Assembly (NCBI RefSeq): GCF_029714365.1
Contig: NZ_CP121661.1
Coordinates: 310,001-374,000 of the forward strand
Origin: Sinorhizobium terangae
GTDB lineage: Bacteria > Pseudomonadota > Alphaproteobacteria > Rhizobiales > Rhizobiaceae
Length of the DNA stretch: 64,000 nt
Direction: 5' to 3'
Under the pieces are notes generated by a model. That model did no database searches, was not told the DNA's origin, and was given only the letters and a program-made list of their open reading frames with translations. Every line of letters starts with the position of its first letter. The stretch's first letter is position 1. Positions 39,062 through 48,696 of this stretch are shown here, in pieces. The position numbers were made by a program, and so were the translations under genes.

Positions 39062-39718
39062 ATGCAGACATGCAACTCTGATCAACGCACCCTACTATCC
39101 GTTAGTTTGGAGCTGCCGGCCCTTTTGAAAATGGACGGTGTGGTGATCACCCTCCAAAGATGGTCGCCGAGGGAACAATATTCTTGGACTTTCCTTGCGC
39201 CTAGCGAAAGGGATCGCGTTGCCAAAATTCGAAGCTCGATTGCCCGAGCAGAGTTTATCGCAGGAAGGATCGCTCTACATCATGCAGGACTGGCACTCGG
39301 TCACGACGTAAGTAGAAGTCGTATCGATTACGACAGGACCTCGGGAAAACCGTTCTTTGATCCTACTAAGGGATCCTTCAATTTCAGCATTGCGCACACC
39401 TTAGGACTGGCTTGCTGCGTCGCGTCTCTAGACCATCAGGTTGGGTGTGACTGCGAGAGATGGGATCGATCCATTCATACAGAGGCACTATCCTTCCTCT
39501 TCAGGAGAAGCTTCGCGAGCGAGAGGGAAAGTCTCGTGGAGTGGACAAAGCTGGAGGCCTTCTTGAAACTCCGCGGTCGGAGATTGATCGACACGGTCGA
39601 CGAGAAAGGTCAGCTCGTTTCACTCGGTTCGAAGGAGTTAAAGGAAAAGCAGATATCTCATGTCACCCTTGACCTTAACAAGAAGTTCGTTGTCAGCTAT
39701 TGCACTGATGTGAACTGA
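39062..39718 (+). CDS. Sfp-type 4'-phosphopantetheinyl transferase
   Basis: A 218-aa enzyme that moves phosphopantetheine from CoA to the serine of carrier domains. Motifs: TSGKPFF (94-99), FNFSIAHT (106-113), the Mg-binding VGCDCERW (Asp130, Glu132; usual form GxDxE) and WTKLEAFLKLRG (Glu165, Lys169). Divergent from the NRPS-PKS with 446 bp between them, so it most likely activates that enzyme's T and ACP domains at Ser560 and Ser1569. AGGTGAG precedes the ATG at 39062; a second ATG 23 codons in is possible. The Cys in place of the usual Ile/Val within GxDxE is unusual but not at a catalytic position. Confidence 0.88.
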   Translation: MQTCNSDQRTLLSVSLELPALLKMDGVVITLQRWSPREQYSWTFLAPSERDRVAKIRSSIARAEFIAGRIALHHAGLALGHDVSRSRIDYDRTSGKPFFDPTKGSFNFSIAHTLGLACCVASLDHQVGCDCERWDRSIHTEALSFLFRRSFASERESLVEWTKLEAFLKLRGRRLIDTVDEKGQLVSLGSKELKEKQISHVTLDLNKKFVVSYCTDVN

Positions 39719-39839
39719 TGGGGTGGCCAATCGCACTTAGAGTGCCAAGATTCTGATGTTGGAACGACACTGCCGGTTGCATGGTTGTCTTCGCGGTCGA
39801 TATCAGCATGATGAACTCCGCAAACGCTACGGCGGGATG

Positions 39840-41940
39840 ATGCCATCCGAGGCTGAAGCGCATGCGTCAGATTGAGGAAGAGAACAACCGGCTGAAGAAG
39901 ATCGTCGCCGACCTGACGCTCGACAAGGCGATGCTGCAGGATGTTTATCAAGCGAAAGCGCTGAGGCCTGTTGGTCGCCGACGGCTCATTGACGAAGTCC
40001 GCAAGGACTGGAAGATGTCGATCCAGAGCGCCCTCTGGTCGCAGGCCGAGCTGAAGACCAGACTCAAGGAAATTGCCCAGACACGTGTCCGCTACGGCTA
40101 TCGACGCGTGCATATGCTGTTGCGTTGCGATGGCTGGGCGGTCACAATACCGACCGAATCTGCACCACTACAAGGAGATGGGCTTCCAGCTCAGGAACGT
40201 GTGGGCAAAACTGCAGAAGGATCGCTACGAGGCCACCCACTCCAACCAGGTCTGGCGATGGATTTCCTCCACGACCAATGCCGTAACCGTGTGCTGGCGG
40301 TCGTCGACACATTCTCGCCGGTCGTCGATCCGCGTTCCGAGGATGGCGTGGCGACAATGGTCAGGGCCTGCCGGAGCATCGGCTATCCGACGACGATACG
40401 GGCGATCAGGGCAGCGAATTGTCTCCCGCGACCTCTGCCTATCAGCGTGGCGTCAAACTGGCCTTCTCACGGCCGGCAGGGCTGTCCGGGGAAAGTTCAG
40501 GCATAGGCGAAGGCCATCTGGTTGGGGATGGTTCGCGGCCTTGGCCGGCTTGGATCGACGGGCGGCGGCTTATCGAAGGCGGCGATGCTTTTGCGCTGGA
40601 ACAGGCAGTGGGTGACAAGGTCGGTGAAGCGCAGGATCGGCAGGCCGACACGCCAGAGGCGGGCGGCGATGCGCAGCAGCGCATAGGCGATCATCGCGGC
40701 GAAGATCTGCAGGCGGATGGCGTTGTCGTTGTGGCCGAGGAACTTGCGGATCTTGAGGTGCTGCGGTGCTGCTTGATCCAGCGGAACAGCAATTCGATCT
40801 GCCAGCGGCCCTTGTAGAGCCGGCCGATTGCGACGGCCGGGCGCTTGAGTCGTCGGTCAAAAGCGTGATCGTGTCGCCGTCCGTGCGCCTGACGGTGATA
40901 CGGCGCAAGGCGATCGGCAGCTTGGAATCGCCCTTGCTGGTGAGGCGCACCCGGACATCCTCGATAACGGTGAAGCCGTCGCCCTCGGCAAGCTTGATGC
41001 GCCGTTGGCGCAGCAGCTTGAGTCCCATGTCGGACTTGGGGCGGGCGACGAAGACGGCCTTGGCTTCGGCGATCGCCGTCCACCAGCCGTAATGGCAATA
41101 GCCCTTGTCGAAGACATAGGTGGCGCCCTTCTCGATTTTGACCGTGCGGCCGATCTGGGCGTCGTTGATATTGGCATCGGTGATGTCGAGGATGCGCGGG
41201 CAATCGGCCTTGGGGTCGTAGACGACATGCAGCTTGAGGCCGCGGATGCGGCCGTTCGACTTGGCCCAATCGCAGAATTTGCCGAGCGGGATCGGGTCGA
41301 ATCGATCAGCCGCAGCATCTCTTTGCCTTCGCGCCGCGCCCGCCGGTCGAACTGGCCGGTGAGATGCGCGAAGGCTTCGGCGAAGACGGCGACGGGCCGC
41401 CGCCGGTTGGCATCCGACAGCGTCGAGCGCAGCAGCCGACCGCTGCCGAGGTGGTAATGCTGCTGGCTGTTGGCGTTGAAGCTCGCCTCCAACCCACGCA
41501 GGCTGCTGGCGGCGCTGAACTGGGCATAGATCAGCGCCACCAGATGATCCCAGCTGGTGAAGCGCTTGTCATAGGCATCGCCGGCGTGGCGATCGACAAT
41601 CGCCTGGAAGCTGCGGCGATCAATCGCTTTCAGCCGCGGGCCAAAGATGCTAGGTGCAAAGCGCATGCTCCGTCTCCTTTTCTGAGTCTCGACAACCAGA
41701 AAATAGAGGGAAAACCGCCATCTGACGGGGCATGCGCCTGCGGCATTTCGATTCACCTAGACCTTTCCCCCGACAGTCCTGCACGGCCAGGAAAGCCGAC
41801 CTCATTGAGGCGTTCAACGGTAGCTTCCACGCGGAATGCCTGAACGCGCATTGGTATCCGAGCCTTGACGACGCCCGGTCATCACCCATTTTCGACCGTG
41901 GCTCGGAGGGACACTTTCCCTTCGTTACGCGCTCTTTCGC
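39840..41940 (+). mobile_element. IS3-family (IS407-like) remnant, split by an IS4 element
   Basis: First part (39840-40476): end of OrfA and start of OrfB, reading MRQIEEENNRLKKIVADLTL, DKAMLQDVYQAKAL, and TRVRYGYRRVHMLLRCDGW, with later pieces in shifted frames (FLHDQCRNRVLAVVDTFSPV-like). Second part (41782-41940): RPGKPT, then in another frame LIEAFNGSFHAECLNAHWYPSL, the C-terminal DDE glutamate region. The IS4 element lies between. Both parts carry frameshifts, so it is inactive. It separates the carbamoyltransferase from the transferase gene and the megasynthase. Confidence 0.75.
40477..41781 (-). mobile_element. IS4-family insertion sequence with frameshifted transposase
   Basis: 1305 bp with inverted ends: CAGGGCTGTCCGGGGAAAG at 40477 and, reading inward from 41781, CAGGACTGTCGGGGGAAAG. 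It is flanked by CACGGCCGG (40468-40476) and CACGGCCAG (41782-41790), a 9-bp target duplication with one mismatch, inside the IS3 remnant. The minus strand encodes an IS4-type transposase: MRFAPSIFGPRLKAIDRRSF, YDKRFTSWDHLVALIYAQFS, SLRGLEASFNANSQQHYHLG, then after frameshifts MGLKLLRQRRIKLAEGDGF and ITLLTDD. At least two frameshifts (near 41300 and 40850) inactivate it. Confidence 0.85.
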
Positions 41941-41942
41941 TG

Positions 41943-43502
41943 TCAACTCGACGCCGTGAGAGGTGCCTCCTCGAGGAGATAAAAGGCATCATTAATCACG
42001 AATCCGTCGAGGCCTACAGCCCGGGCATAAGCAAGCAAGTCGCTTGCACGATTGATGAACCCGGTACCGTTGAAGTTCAGCGATGTGTTGCAAAGAACGC
42101 CGACCCCGCTTTTTGCTTTGAACGAAGTGAGCAATTGAAACAGGCGTGGGTTTTGCATCTGCGAAACGGTCTGAGCCCGTGCTGTGCCGTCGACATGCGT
42201 GATGGCCTGCAACCGGCTATCGAGGACTCTCTGGAACAAAAGCATGTAGGGCGACGGGCGTACCAGGTCGAAGTGAAGCGCGACGTCCTGCTCCAGGCAA
42301 ACCGGTGCGACCGGGCGGAAACCCTCCCGGTTCTTGACTCGGTTTAAGCGCTCATGGGTCGCCTTTGAGAAAGGCGCAGCGAGAATTGACCGATTGCCGA
42401 GCGCTCGTGGCCCGATTTCGCAATTCCCCTGTACCCAGCCGATCACCTTCTCACTAAGCAAAGCCGAGGCCACTTGGCCGTAGTCGAGTGGTTGGACCTC
42501 AAGCCCGGTGCGGTCGATTTCGTCAAGTATGAAGGGCTGGCCTGAATAGACGTTCCATTTGATTTTAGGATTGCCTGTGAAATGCCGCATCGCGTCGACT
42601 GCGGTCCCGATTGCGGAGCCTGCATCATTTGCGCACGGTGGAATGAAAACGTCGGAAAAAAGGTTTGTTTCGACCCATCGGCGGTTCCATTCACAGTTTA
42701 ACCCGCACCCGCCGGAAATCAGCAGCGGATAACCCTTTATCAAGTTCTTCTTCGCAAATGTATAAAACGAATCGAAGATGGCGTCCGAAACTCGCCTGGC
42801 GAGATTTGTGAATTTTTGATGGGTTACCCCAATGTTGTAGTATGGCGAACTCCGCAGATCTTCCTTGGACAAGGGGTACACATCGTTTGGAAGCAAGAAA
42901 TCGATTAGCGCCTGCTCCTCCGAGCTAGGTGATCCCGTCTGCCCATAGGCGCAAAGCGCCATTAGCTTGCCTGCGTTTTCTAAACGTGTTCCTCCTGCGC
43001 TCGGATCGGCGAGCGCATAAAGGAAATTATATTTGTGGCCAGGATTCGCCATCACTTTTCCCTTATGAACGACCTGTAGGTGCTCATCGATTTCGTAAAA
43101 ATCGCCGCACCATCCTTCCCAGATCAGTGCGTAACAAGGCGTGCCGGCGGGGAACGGCGACATGCCGTAACAACCCCAGAGATGGGAGCGCTCGTGCGTC
43201 GAGGAATAGAAATGCACCTTGCGGCCGAAAATGGTCCTCTCGCCGACAACATCGGATCCCTGTGCTATGCCGTAGTAGCCTACCGCGTCGTGGCTGAATC
43301 CTGTGTCCCAACCTCCGACCGCAATGACATCCGGAATGGCGTCCATGCTCCCAGCGGCTTCAAGGATTGTCATCGGGTTAATGGTCGAATATCTGCGAAA
43401 GCTATCCTTCTCAGCCTCGTATGAATAAATCAGCTCGCCCGCTGATGCATCCACTGCTGCAATTGTGCCATCATGGTCCGGCTTGAACGACATTATCTTC
43501 AT
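41943..43502 (-). CDS. Carbamoyltransferase, NodU/CmcH/TobZ family
   Basis: A 519-aa enzyme that makes carbamoyl-adenylate from carbamoyl phosphate and ATP and moves the carbamoyl group to a hydroxyl (or amine). N-terminal Kae1-like domain: MSFKPDHDGTIAAV, the metal histidines His103 and His107 (STHERSH), EGWCGDF and PCANDAGSAIG (Asp293). C-terminal YrdC-like domain with the family signature EIGPRALGNRSIL (362-374), FRPVAPVCLEQ and CNTSLNFNG. ATG at 43502 preceded by GGAG; an upstream frame to 43622 lies inside the methyltransferase gene. It is only distantly like the Nod-factor enzyme NodU and has no nod genes around it; context points to tailoring of the product of the nearby NRPS-PKS. Confidence 0.9.
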   Translation of the reverse strand: MKIMSFKPDHDGTIAAVDASAGELIYSYEAEKDSFRRYSTINPMTILEAAGSMDAIPDVIAVGGWDTGFSHDAVGYYGIAQGSDVVGERTIFGRKVHFYSSTHERSHLWGCYGMSPFPAGTPCYALIWEGWCGDFYEIDEHLQVVHKGKVMANPGHKYNFLYALADPSAGGTRLENAGKLMALCAYGQTGSPSSEEQALIDFLLPNDVYPLSKEDLRSSPYYNIGVTHQKFTNLARRVSDAIFDSFYTFAKKNLIKGYPLLISGGCGLNCEWNRRWVETNLFSDVFIPPCANDAGSAIGTAVDAMRHFTGNPKIKWNVYSGQPFILDEIDRTGLEVQPLDYGQVASALLSEKVIGWVQGNCEIGPRALGNRSILAAPFSKATHERLNRVKNREGFRPVAPVCLEQDVALHFDLVRPSPYMLLFQRVLDSRLQAITHVDGTARAQTVSQMQNPRLFQLLTSFKAKSGVGVLCNTSLNFNGTGFINRASDLLAYARAVGLDGFVINDAFYLLEEAPLTASS

Positions 43503-43566
43503 GCTATTACTCCACGGCGCAATGCCACTTGTCTCCACGAAGTTCCTTAATCTGCCGAGCAATCCG

Positions 43567-44190
43567 TTATTCCTCTTCGACAGAAAAATCAGCTGCTGCA
43601 CGCATCGAGAGCTCCAAGCCATACCCTATGGGCAGCAGGATCGACTCGATGTCCTTCCTCAGGCGGATGTGTTGGCGGTACCCCTCACCAGCGTGCGGAT
43701 CTGGGCTAGTTATCTTATTGGCGATGACGTAGGCTAACGGAGCAAGCTTTGGATAAAGTGCCTCAAACGCTGGAATATAAGAGCTATACCAGAGATCGAT
43801 CAGACAGAACTCGATCTCCCCCTGTAAGCCCTCAACTATTTCAATTGCATCTCCTGAACGGAACACAACATGATCCGCCAGTCCGGCTCGTCTCAGCATA
43901 TCGTTCGCGAAGATTTGCTTTTCCCTATCAAAATCGCAGCTCGTCACGATTCCACGATTCGCGCATGCAGCCTCGGCCAAGTAGATCGTCGAGTAGCCGT
44001 AGGACGTCCCAAGCTCAAGAATCGAGCGCGCCTTTAATCCCTTGAGAAGGCAATTCAGGAATTGGCCAGCATCGGGTCCAACTGGAAGTAAAACGGCCTG
44101 CGGTGAATCCGGTAGAGAAAGCAGCGCCTCGGAATCGTGGCGATAACGTTCCTCATATTCGACAAGCACATTTTTCACGTCGACATGCAT
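43567..44190 (-). CDS. SAM-dependent O-methyltransferase
   Basis: A 207-aa class I methyltransferase, catechol/caffeoyl-CoA O-methyltransferase-like. SAM motif I is SILELGTSYGYSTIYLA (56-72), with an acidic CDFDREK after beta-2 and FCLIDLWYSSYIPAFEALYPKL as the post-II region with the metal-type Asp. GGAACC lies 6 bp before the ATG. It ends 64 bp upstream of the carbamoyltransferase start on the same strand, so the two are probably co-transcribed, and likely methylates an intermediate of the same pathway. Whether the target is an oxygen or another atom is inference from family. Confidence 0.85.
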   Translation of the reverse strand: MHVDVKNVLVEYEERYRHDSEALLSLPDSPQAVLLPVGPDAGQFLNCLLKGLKARSILELGTSYGYSTIYLAEAACANRGIVTSCDFDREKQIFANDMLRRAGLADHVVFRSGDAIEIVEGLQGEIEFCLIDLWYSSYIPAFEALYPKLAPLAYVIANKITSPDPHAGEGYRQHIRLRKDIESILLPIGYGLELSMRAAADFSVEEE

Positions 44191-44343
44191 TTCTTGGTTC
44201 CATTTAGAGAGACAGCATTTTAAACCTTAACGCGTCATTGTTGCTTACGGCCCCTTCCGCCATGAAGTCCAGGCGGCCTTCTCCATGCAAATGTTCAGCC
44301 GAACTTCTGACGCTGAAAGCCAATTTAAATGGGCGTCTTGATC

Positions 44344-44620
44344 GTTGCACCTATCCAACCTAATTGAGCAGGCTCAGGCCACAGTGTCTTCCTTGTCCAG
44401 CGGAACTCCGAACCGTCGCTCCACATTCCACATTCTGTGCATGATCACCGTCAACCATCGCGCCGGGGGCGACGACCAGGCCTTCAACCACGACCATTTC
44501 TGCACTCGCGTCAGCAGCGAATGGACGGCCTCATAGAGCATGTTCGCATCAGCCGTTCCGCGCCGGCGTCATCGAGGTCGATTTTGTGGCGCATTCCGGT
44601 ACATCTTTGTCGGGGAGCTC
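44344..44620 (-). pseudogene. IS110-family transposase C-terminal remnant
   Basis: The minus strand reads NMLYEAVHSLLTRVQKWSWL, KAWSSPPAR, then LTVIMHRMW and GSEFRWT, which follow the ending of IS110-type transposases (YEAAxxLLTRVxKWSxLKAW, LAVIMHRMWxDGTEFxW). Stops and short deletions interrupt it and nothing of the front half remains. It lies in the 695-bp gap between the cyclase and the methyltransferase, where no other gene is seen. Confidence 0.6.
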
Positions 44621-44885
44621 CGTGTAGGCGATGGTACTGACCGATATTGGCACCGGTTGGTTGGACCGAATGTGTTCTGGTCGACACGCGTGACAGTGGC
44701 AGTGTGATCGCGGCGATTAGGCAGGCACGCTGGTAGCCTCCCGTTCCTGATGTTGGGGGTGTTCCGAGGTGATGTGAGTCCCCCCGAACAGAATCTGTTT
44801 GAAGCGGAAAGCGAACGATCCAGTATTGCTCCTGTACTGGCGTGTCTGAGGTGAAATTCTTCTCGCGCCCCATCTTTTCGCCCGC

Positions 44886-45272
44886 TCAATATGCCGACCC
44901 AGTGGAGTCATTGAGGTTGTGGCGCTCTGTTCCCTTCAGCGGTGGATTGAACACGCTGACGAGGATCAGGTCCTGGTCGAGCCCCCCCCGTAAGTAATGT
45001 TTGTCGTGTTTGTCGAGCACATAGATGTCGCCCACACGAATGCGAAAGACATTGCTATCCATGTCCTCGACCTCGCCCTCTCCAGCGATGCAATAGCAAG
45101 CTTCGAGGTGATTCCGGTATTGGAGCAGCGAGACAGTGTTCGCCCGGACCACCGTATGGCAAACGGTAAAGCCCATCCCGTCCTTTTCTGTCAGTAGGCG
45201 GTGGCTGGTGCCGCTGCCCCACTCAACAAAGTGGTCGGTTGCTTCAACATCTTGCAGGCTGCGCACGAACAT
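44886..45272 (-). CDS. Ectoine synthase-like cupin cyclase (EctC family), stand-alone
   Basis: A 128-aa EctC-family protein, full family length. EctC closes the ring of ectoine by intramolecular condensation of N-gamma-acetyl-diaminobutyrate, using iron. Clear family runs: [55 protein letters not shown] and [12 protein letters not shown]. Glu57, Tyr84 and His92 fall at the positions I recall as metal ligands in the crystallised Paenibacillus enzyme. Some pocket positions differ from typical EctC, for example Gly at 21 and Val at 85. No ectA, ectB, ectD or ask_ect is present, so it probably does not make ectoine; with the NRPS-PKS, methyltransferase and carbamoyltransferase it may close a ring in a different product. 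GGAGGA precedes the ATG. Confidence 0.9.
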   Translation of the reverse strand: MFVRSLQDVEATDHFVEWGSGTSHRLLTEKDGMGFTVCHTVVRANTVSLLQYRNHLEACYCIAGEGEVEDMDSNVFRIRVGDIYVLDKHDKHYLRGGLDQDLILVSVFNPPLKGTERHNLNDSTGSAY

Positions 45273-45863
45273 GGCGTCCTCCTATGAGCGAATTTGACGA
45301 ACAGGGCCATCGGGCTCAGATCGACCGCCGGCAGATCCTCTTTAAATGCATGATTTCTGCTTCTGACCAACGAGGGCCCTCATGAGATAGTTGAGGCGAA
45401 TTTACGTATGATTCCGCTCCTCGGCACCTAATGAGCTTTTCGCGCGCCGCCGGCTAAATACATGTGCCTCATGCGGCATTGAGTCACCGGATCCGGCAGT
45501 TGGACGAGTGGTTCGGCCGCACCATGTTCCTAGGCGAAAGCGCGGCGTCCGTCCCGCTTGCCGCAGCTCTGTCGGCTAGCTTCGAGCACATTGCGTGACG
45601 CTTCCCTCTGGTTCGTCTTATGAGCGCCGGATTCCATATGCGCGCTTGCAACGCCCCTTGATGTCCCGCTCCATTTCATGGCGTTGACGTCAATGGCCTG
45701 CATCAATCGATGGACCTGCGGACCAAGATCGAGTAATGCGTTTGGCAGAACCGTCGATCACCTGACGTGGGTCGGTGACAGCGGATCTCTTAATGTTGAG
45801 CATTTTCTGTATACTCGGCATGAGAACTCCATTTATTTAACTTGAGCTCACGCTCTCGATCTA
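45273..45863. other. Upstream region of the cyclase, decayed
   Basis: Between the LuxR-type box and the cyclase start there is no intact gene. A minus-strand start with good spacing from the box (ATG at 45812, reading MPSIQKMLNIKRSAVTDPRQ) runs about 43 codons and stops; it could be the start of a broken gene. If transcription begins at the box, the cyclase would be reached through this stretch. Confidence 0.4.
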
Positions 45864-45879
45864 CTACCAGATCAGATAG
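45864..45879 (-). promoter_or_regulatory. LuxR-type box upstream of the cyclase
   Basis: CTACCAGATCAGATAG has the CT-N12-AG pattern and shares the half-site CTACTACCA (45861-45869) with the perfect palindrome at 38849-38872. On the minus strand GTTAAAT (45835-45841) lies about 33 bp from its centre, nearly the same place as the TTTAAAT at the other site. The right half is imperfect. IS481-like sequence begins 80 bp away on the other side. Confidence 0.5.
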
Positions 45880-45959
45880 TTTACGCGGCGACTTCAGCGC
45901 CGATGGCAGTGAACATGTGCGGAATTCGAGCGTGTATCTGGTTGTCAATGGTGCTCTAG

Positions 45960-46945
45960 CTGCGAGTTTACAATAGGTTGTCCATTCGGGCTTGGCCGGG
46001 AAATCTGAGGTCGTCGAAGCTTCAGTGACTCTCGGAGGACCTAATGAACATCCACAAGAATGCCCGTTTGACACCATTGCGTCGAGAGGAGATGGCGCTT
46101 GCTGTTGTTGGAGGCCGTCTTTCCAAAGCTGTTGCGGCGCGGACATACGGTGTGACGGCGAAGGTCGTGGGACGCTGGGTCGGACGGCCGGCATGGTGGT
46201 CTTCCCGGCCGAAGAGGAGCCCGAAACAGACCGCGGCAAAGGTTGCCGACGAGATTGCCATGCTGCGCCGCCAGCGGCTGACGGGCAAGCACATCGCCAA
46301 GCAGACCGGCGTGTCGGCGGCGACGGTCAGCCGGGTGCTCAGGCGGGCGGGTCTTTCGCGGCGCGCCGCTACGAGCGCGACAAGCCCGGCGAGATGATCC
46401 ACATCGTCATCAAGAAGCTCGGGCGCTTCTTCCGTGTCGGCCACCGCATCACCGGCGACCGCGCCGGCGAGTCCAACAGCCGCGGCATCGGCTGGGAGTT
46501 CGTCCGCGTTTGCATTGACGACACCTCGCGCGTCGCCTTCTCGCAAAACTTGCCGGACGAAAGACAAGAAAGCCCGTCGGCTTCCTCAGGGCGGCGGTCG
46601 CCTACTACGAAAGCCTCGGCATCACGGTCGAGCGCGTCATGACCGACAGCGGCTCCTGCTACAGGTCGAAAGCCTTCGCCAGGGCTTGCCGCAAGCTGGG
46701 CCTCAGGCACATCCGCACAAAACCCTGCACGCCGAAGACCAACGGCAAGGCAGAGCGCTTCATCCAGACCGCGCTCAGGGAATGGGCCTATGCCGTCGCA
46801 TACCCGACGTCAGACCAGCGCGCCGCCGAGCTGCCCGCCTTCATCGATACAATTGGACAGGCCACACGGCAGCCTAAAGTCACAACGCCAATCAGCAGAC
46901 TCGGCCCAATCGAGAACAACCAGTTGAGATGGGATGGTTGCCGCC
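45960..46945 (+). mobile_element. IS481-family element, decayed copy
   Basis: Left end CAATAGGTTGTCCATTCGG is shared with the intact IS481 element at 52964. The transposase begins MNIHKNARLTPLRREEMALA at 46044 with a helix-turn-helix (LSKAVAARTYGVTAKVVGRW), then breaks into three frames: LTGKHIAKQTGVSAATVSRVLRRAGLSRR, RYERDKPGEMIHIVIKKLGR, MTDSGSCYRSKAFARA and IRTKPCTPKTNGKAERFIQTA. Frameshifts near 46190, 46360 and 46560 make it inactive. Its protein differs considerably from the intact copy, so it is a related but separate element. Confidence 0.8.
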
Positions 46946-47012
46946 CTCCCTAGACGGCATCGCAGTGTGCCAAAATGTGGTGTTTCAGCCACCAAGCGGA
47001 GAGGACGGCAAT

Positions 47013-48040
47013 ATGAAGAATACGATGATTGGGGTGGATTTGGCAAAGAATGTAATCGTGCTCCACGGCGCGTCGATGAACGGCCATGTGAAGTTTCGAA
47101 AGAAGCTGTCACGCCTCCAGTTTCACAAGTTCATGACGGAGCATCCGTCGGCAGTGGTTGTGATGGAAGCCTGCGGCAGCGCCATTACTGGGCTCGGGAG
47201 ATGACCAGGCTCGGCCATGAGGTGAAGCTGATCGCGCCGCAATATGTGAAGCCTTTCGTAAAGCGCCAGAAGAACGATGCCGCCGATGCCGAGGCGATTG
47301 TGATTGCGGCCCAGCGGCCGGAGATGCGATTCGTCGAGCCCAAGTCGGAAGAACAGCAGGCCAAGGCAGTATTGTTCCGAGCCCGCCAGCGCCTCGTCCA
47401 TCAGCGCACCGATCTGGTGAATGCATTGCGTGCCATTCTCTACGCATACGGCCAGGTCGTCGCGCAAGGCATCCACCACCTCACTCGCATTAAGGAGATC
47501 GTCGAGGAACCAAAGAGCAATCTGCCCGAACTGGTCCGCCACGAATGCCAGGACCTTATCGACCAGATTGCGTGGAAGACGCAGCGGATCGAGGCCAAGA
47601 CCGTGCAGCTCAGGAAGCTTGCGGCAGAAACCGAAACAGTGCGGCGGCTGCAGACCATGCCGGGAGTTGGTCCGCTGACCGCGCTGGCGGTTGAAGCATT
47701 CGCACCCGACATGGCCAGCTTCAAACGCGGCCAGGACTTCGCGGCTTGGCTGGGCCTTGTCCCACGGCAGCATTCCTCGGGAGGTAAGGAACGCCTCGGG
47801 CGGGTTTCGAAAGAGGGACAAGCCGACATTCGCCAATTGCTCATCATCGGGGCCATGTCACATTTGAACTGGCTAGGTCGCAGTTCGATCTCCACGGGAT
47901 CTTGGCTGGCGCATATGCTGGCGAGAAAGCCGCGAATGCTCGTGGCGATCGCCCTGGCGAACAAGATGGCGCGGGTAATCTGGGCGATGCTGAGAACGAA
48001 CGAGGATTATCGGAATCCGGCGTCGGCTGCGGCTGCATGA
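47013..48040 (+). pseudogene. IS110-family (IS1111-like) transposase with 1-bp deletion
   Basis: Reads MKNTMIGVDLAKNVIVLHGA, then VVVMEACGSA, shifts frame at about 47190 (one base missing before the expected HYWARE), and continues MTRLGHEVKLIAPQYVKPFV, KRQKNDAADAEAIVIAAQRP, with the C-terminal transposase_20 domain TMPGVGPLTALAVEAF, FAAWLGLVPRQHSSGGKERLGR and a RKPRMLVAIALANKMARVIW ending. One deletion separates it from a functional DEDD transposase. The 300 bp after it (to about 48330) look like the right part of the element. Confidence 0.88.
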
Positions 48041-48330
48041 TCGACCTGCAGCAAACAGCCCGGCACCGGTAAAGGGGGTGTGAGAAGGCGACGACCCGAA
48101 TGGGCGCAACGATCGAACAGATCCGGATCAGGAAAACCAGCTGGAGCCAAAGAGCCAATGCGCTCGTTGTTGAGATTTGGACCTGATTTGCAGATCACCA
48201 TACCGGCCAGCGGCTTCTGGAAATGCCGCTTATGAAGGCCTGACAGAAGACCGCACTCGATCACACGTCGAAAAGGGCCAGAAGCCTCTTGCATTACGGG
48301 GAGCTGCATATTGGATAGACAGCCTTCGAA

Positions 48331-48696
48331 TGGTTGCAACCATGAATCAATCGAACAGTCTGGAGGTTGGCCGTGAAAACCATACTAGTTTGCACCGCGT
48401 CATTCTTCCGATTCCATGGTGGGAGGGCCAAGGACCGATCCCCAAAGAGAAGCAAGACCCGCGCGAAGAACATCTAAAGCTGGCCGGAACGGAAAGCGCG
48501 AAGGCGCTTGCCAGCCTAACCAGTCGAGGACCGGGAACGCCAGCAAGACGTGGATTGATTTAAATGACGACGGGACCAAACCCGTACACGTTCGTTGGCC
48601 CGTCATGGCCGAGCGCTTCTAAACAGGACAGTGCGGCGATAGACTGGTGCCCGTCATTCCCTTGGAAAGGGTCCAGCACCGGACAACTGTCGCATT
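48331..48696. other. No supported gene
   Basis: Short open frames only, none with a recognised motif or good ribosome site. The stretch separates the IS110 element from a degenerate nif-type promoter. Confidence 0.4.

Noticed and set aside
41943..43502. Calling the carbamoyltransferase nodU
   Set aside because: It belongs to the same broad family, but there are no nodABC-type genes or nod box nearby, and the immediate neighbours are tailoring enzymes of an NRPS-PKS pathway.
44886..45272. Calling the cyclase ectC for ectoine synthesis
   Set aside because: ectA, ectB and aspartokinase genes are absent from the window and some typical pocket residues differ; family membership is certain but the product is not.
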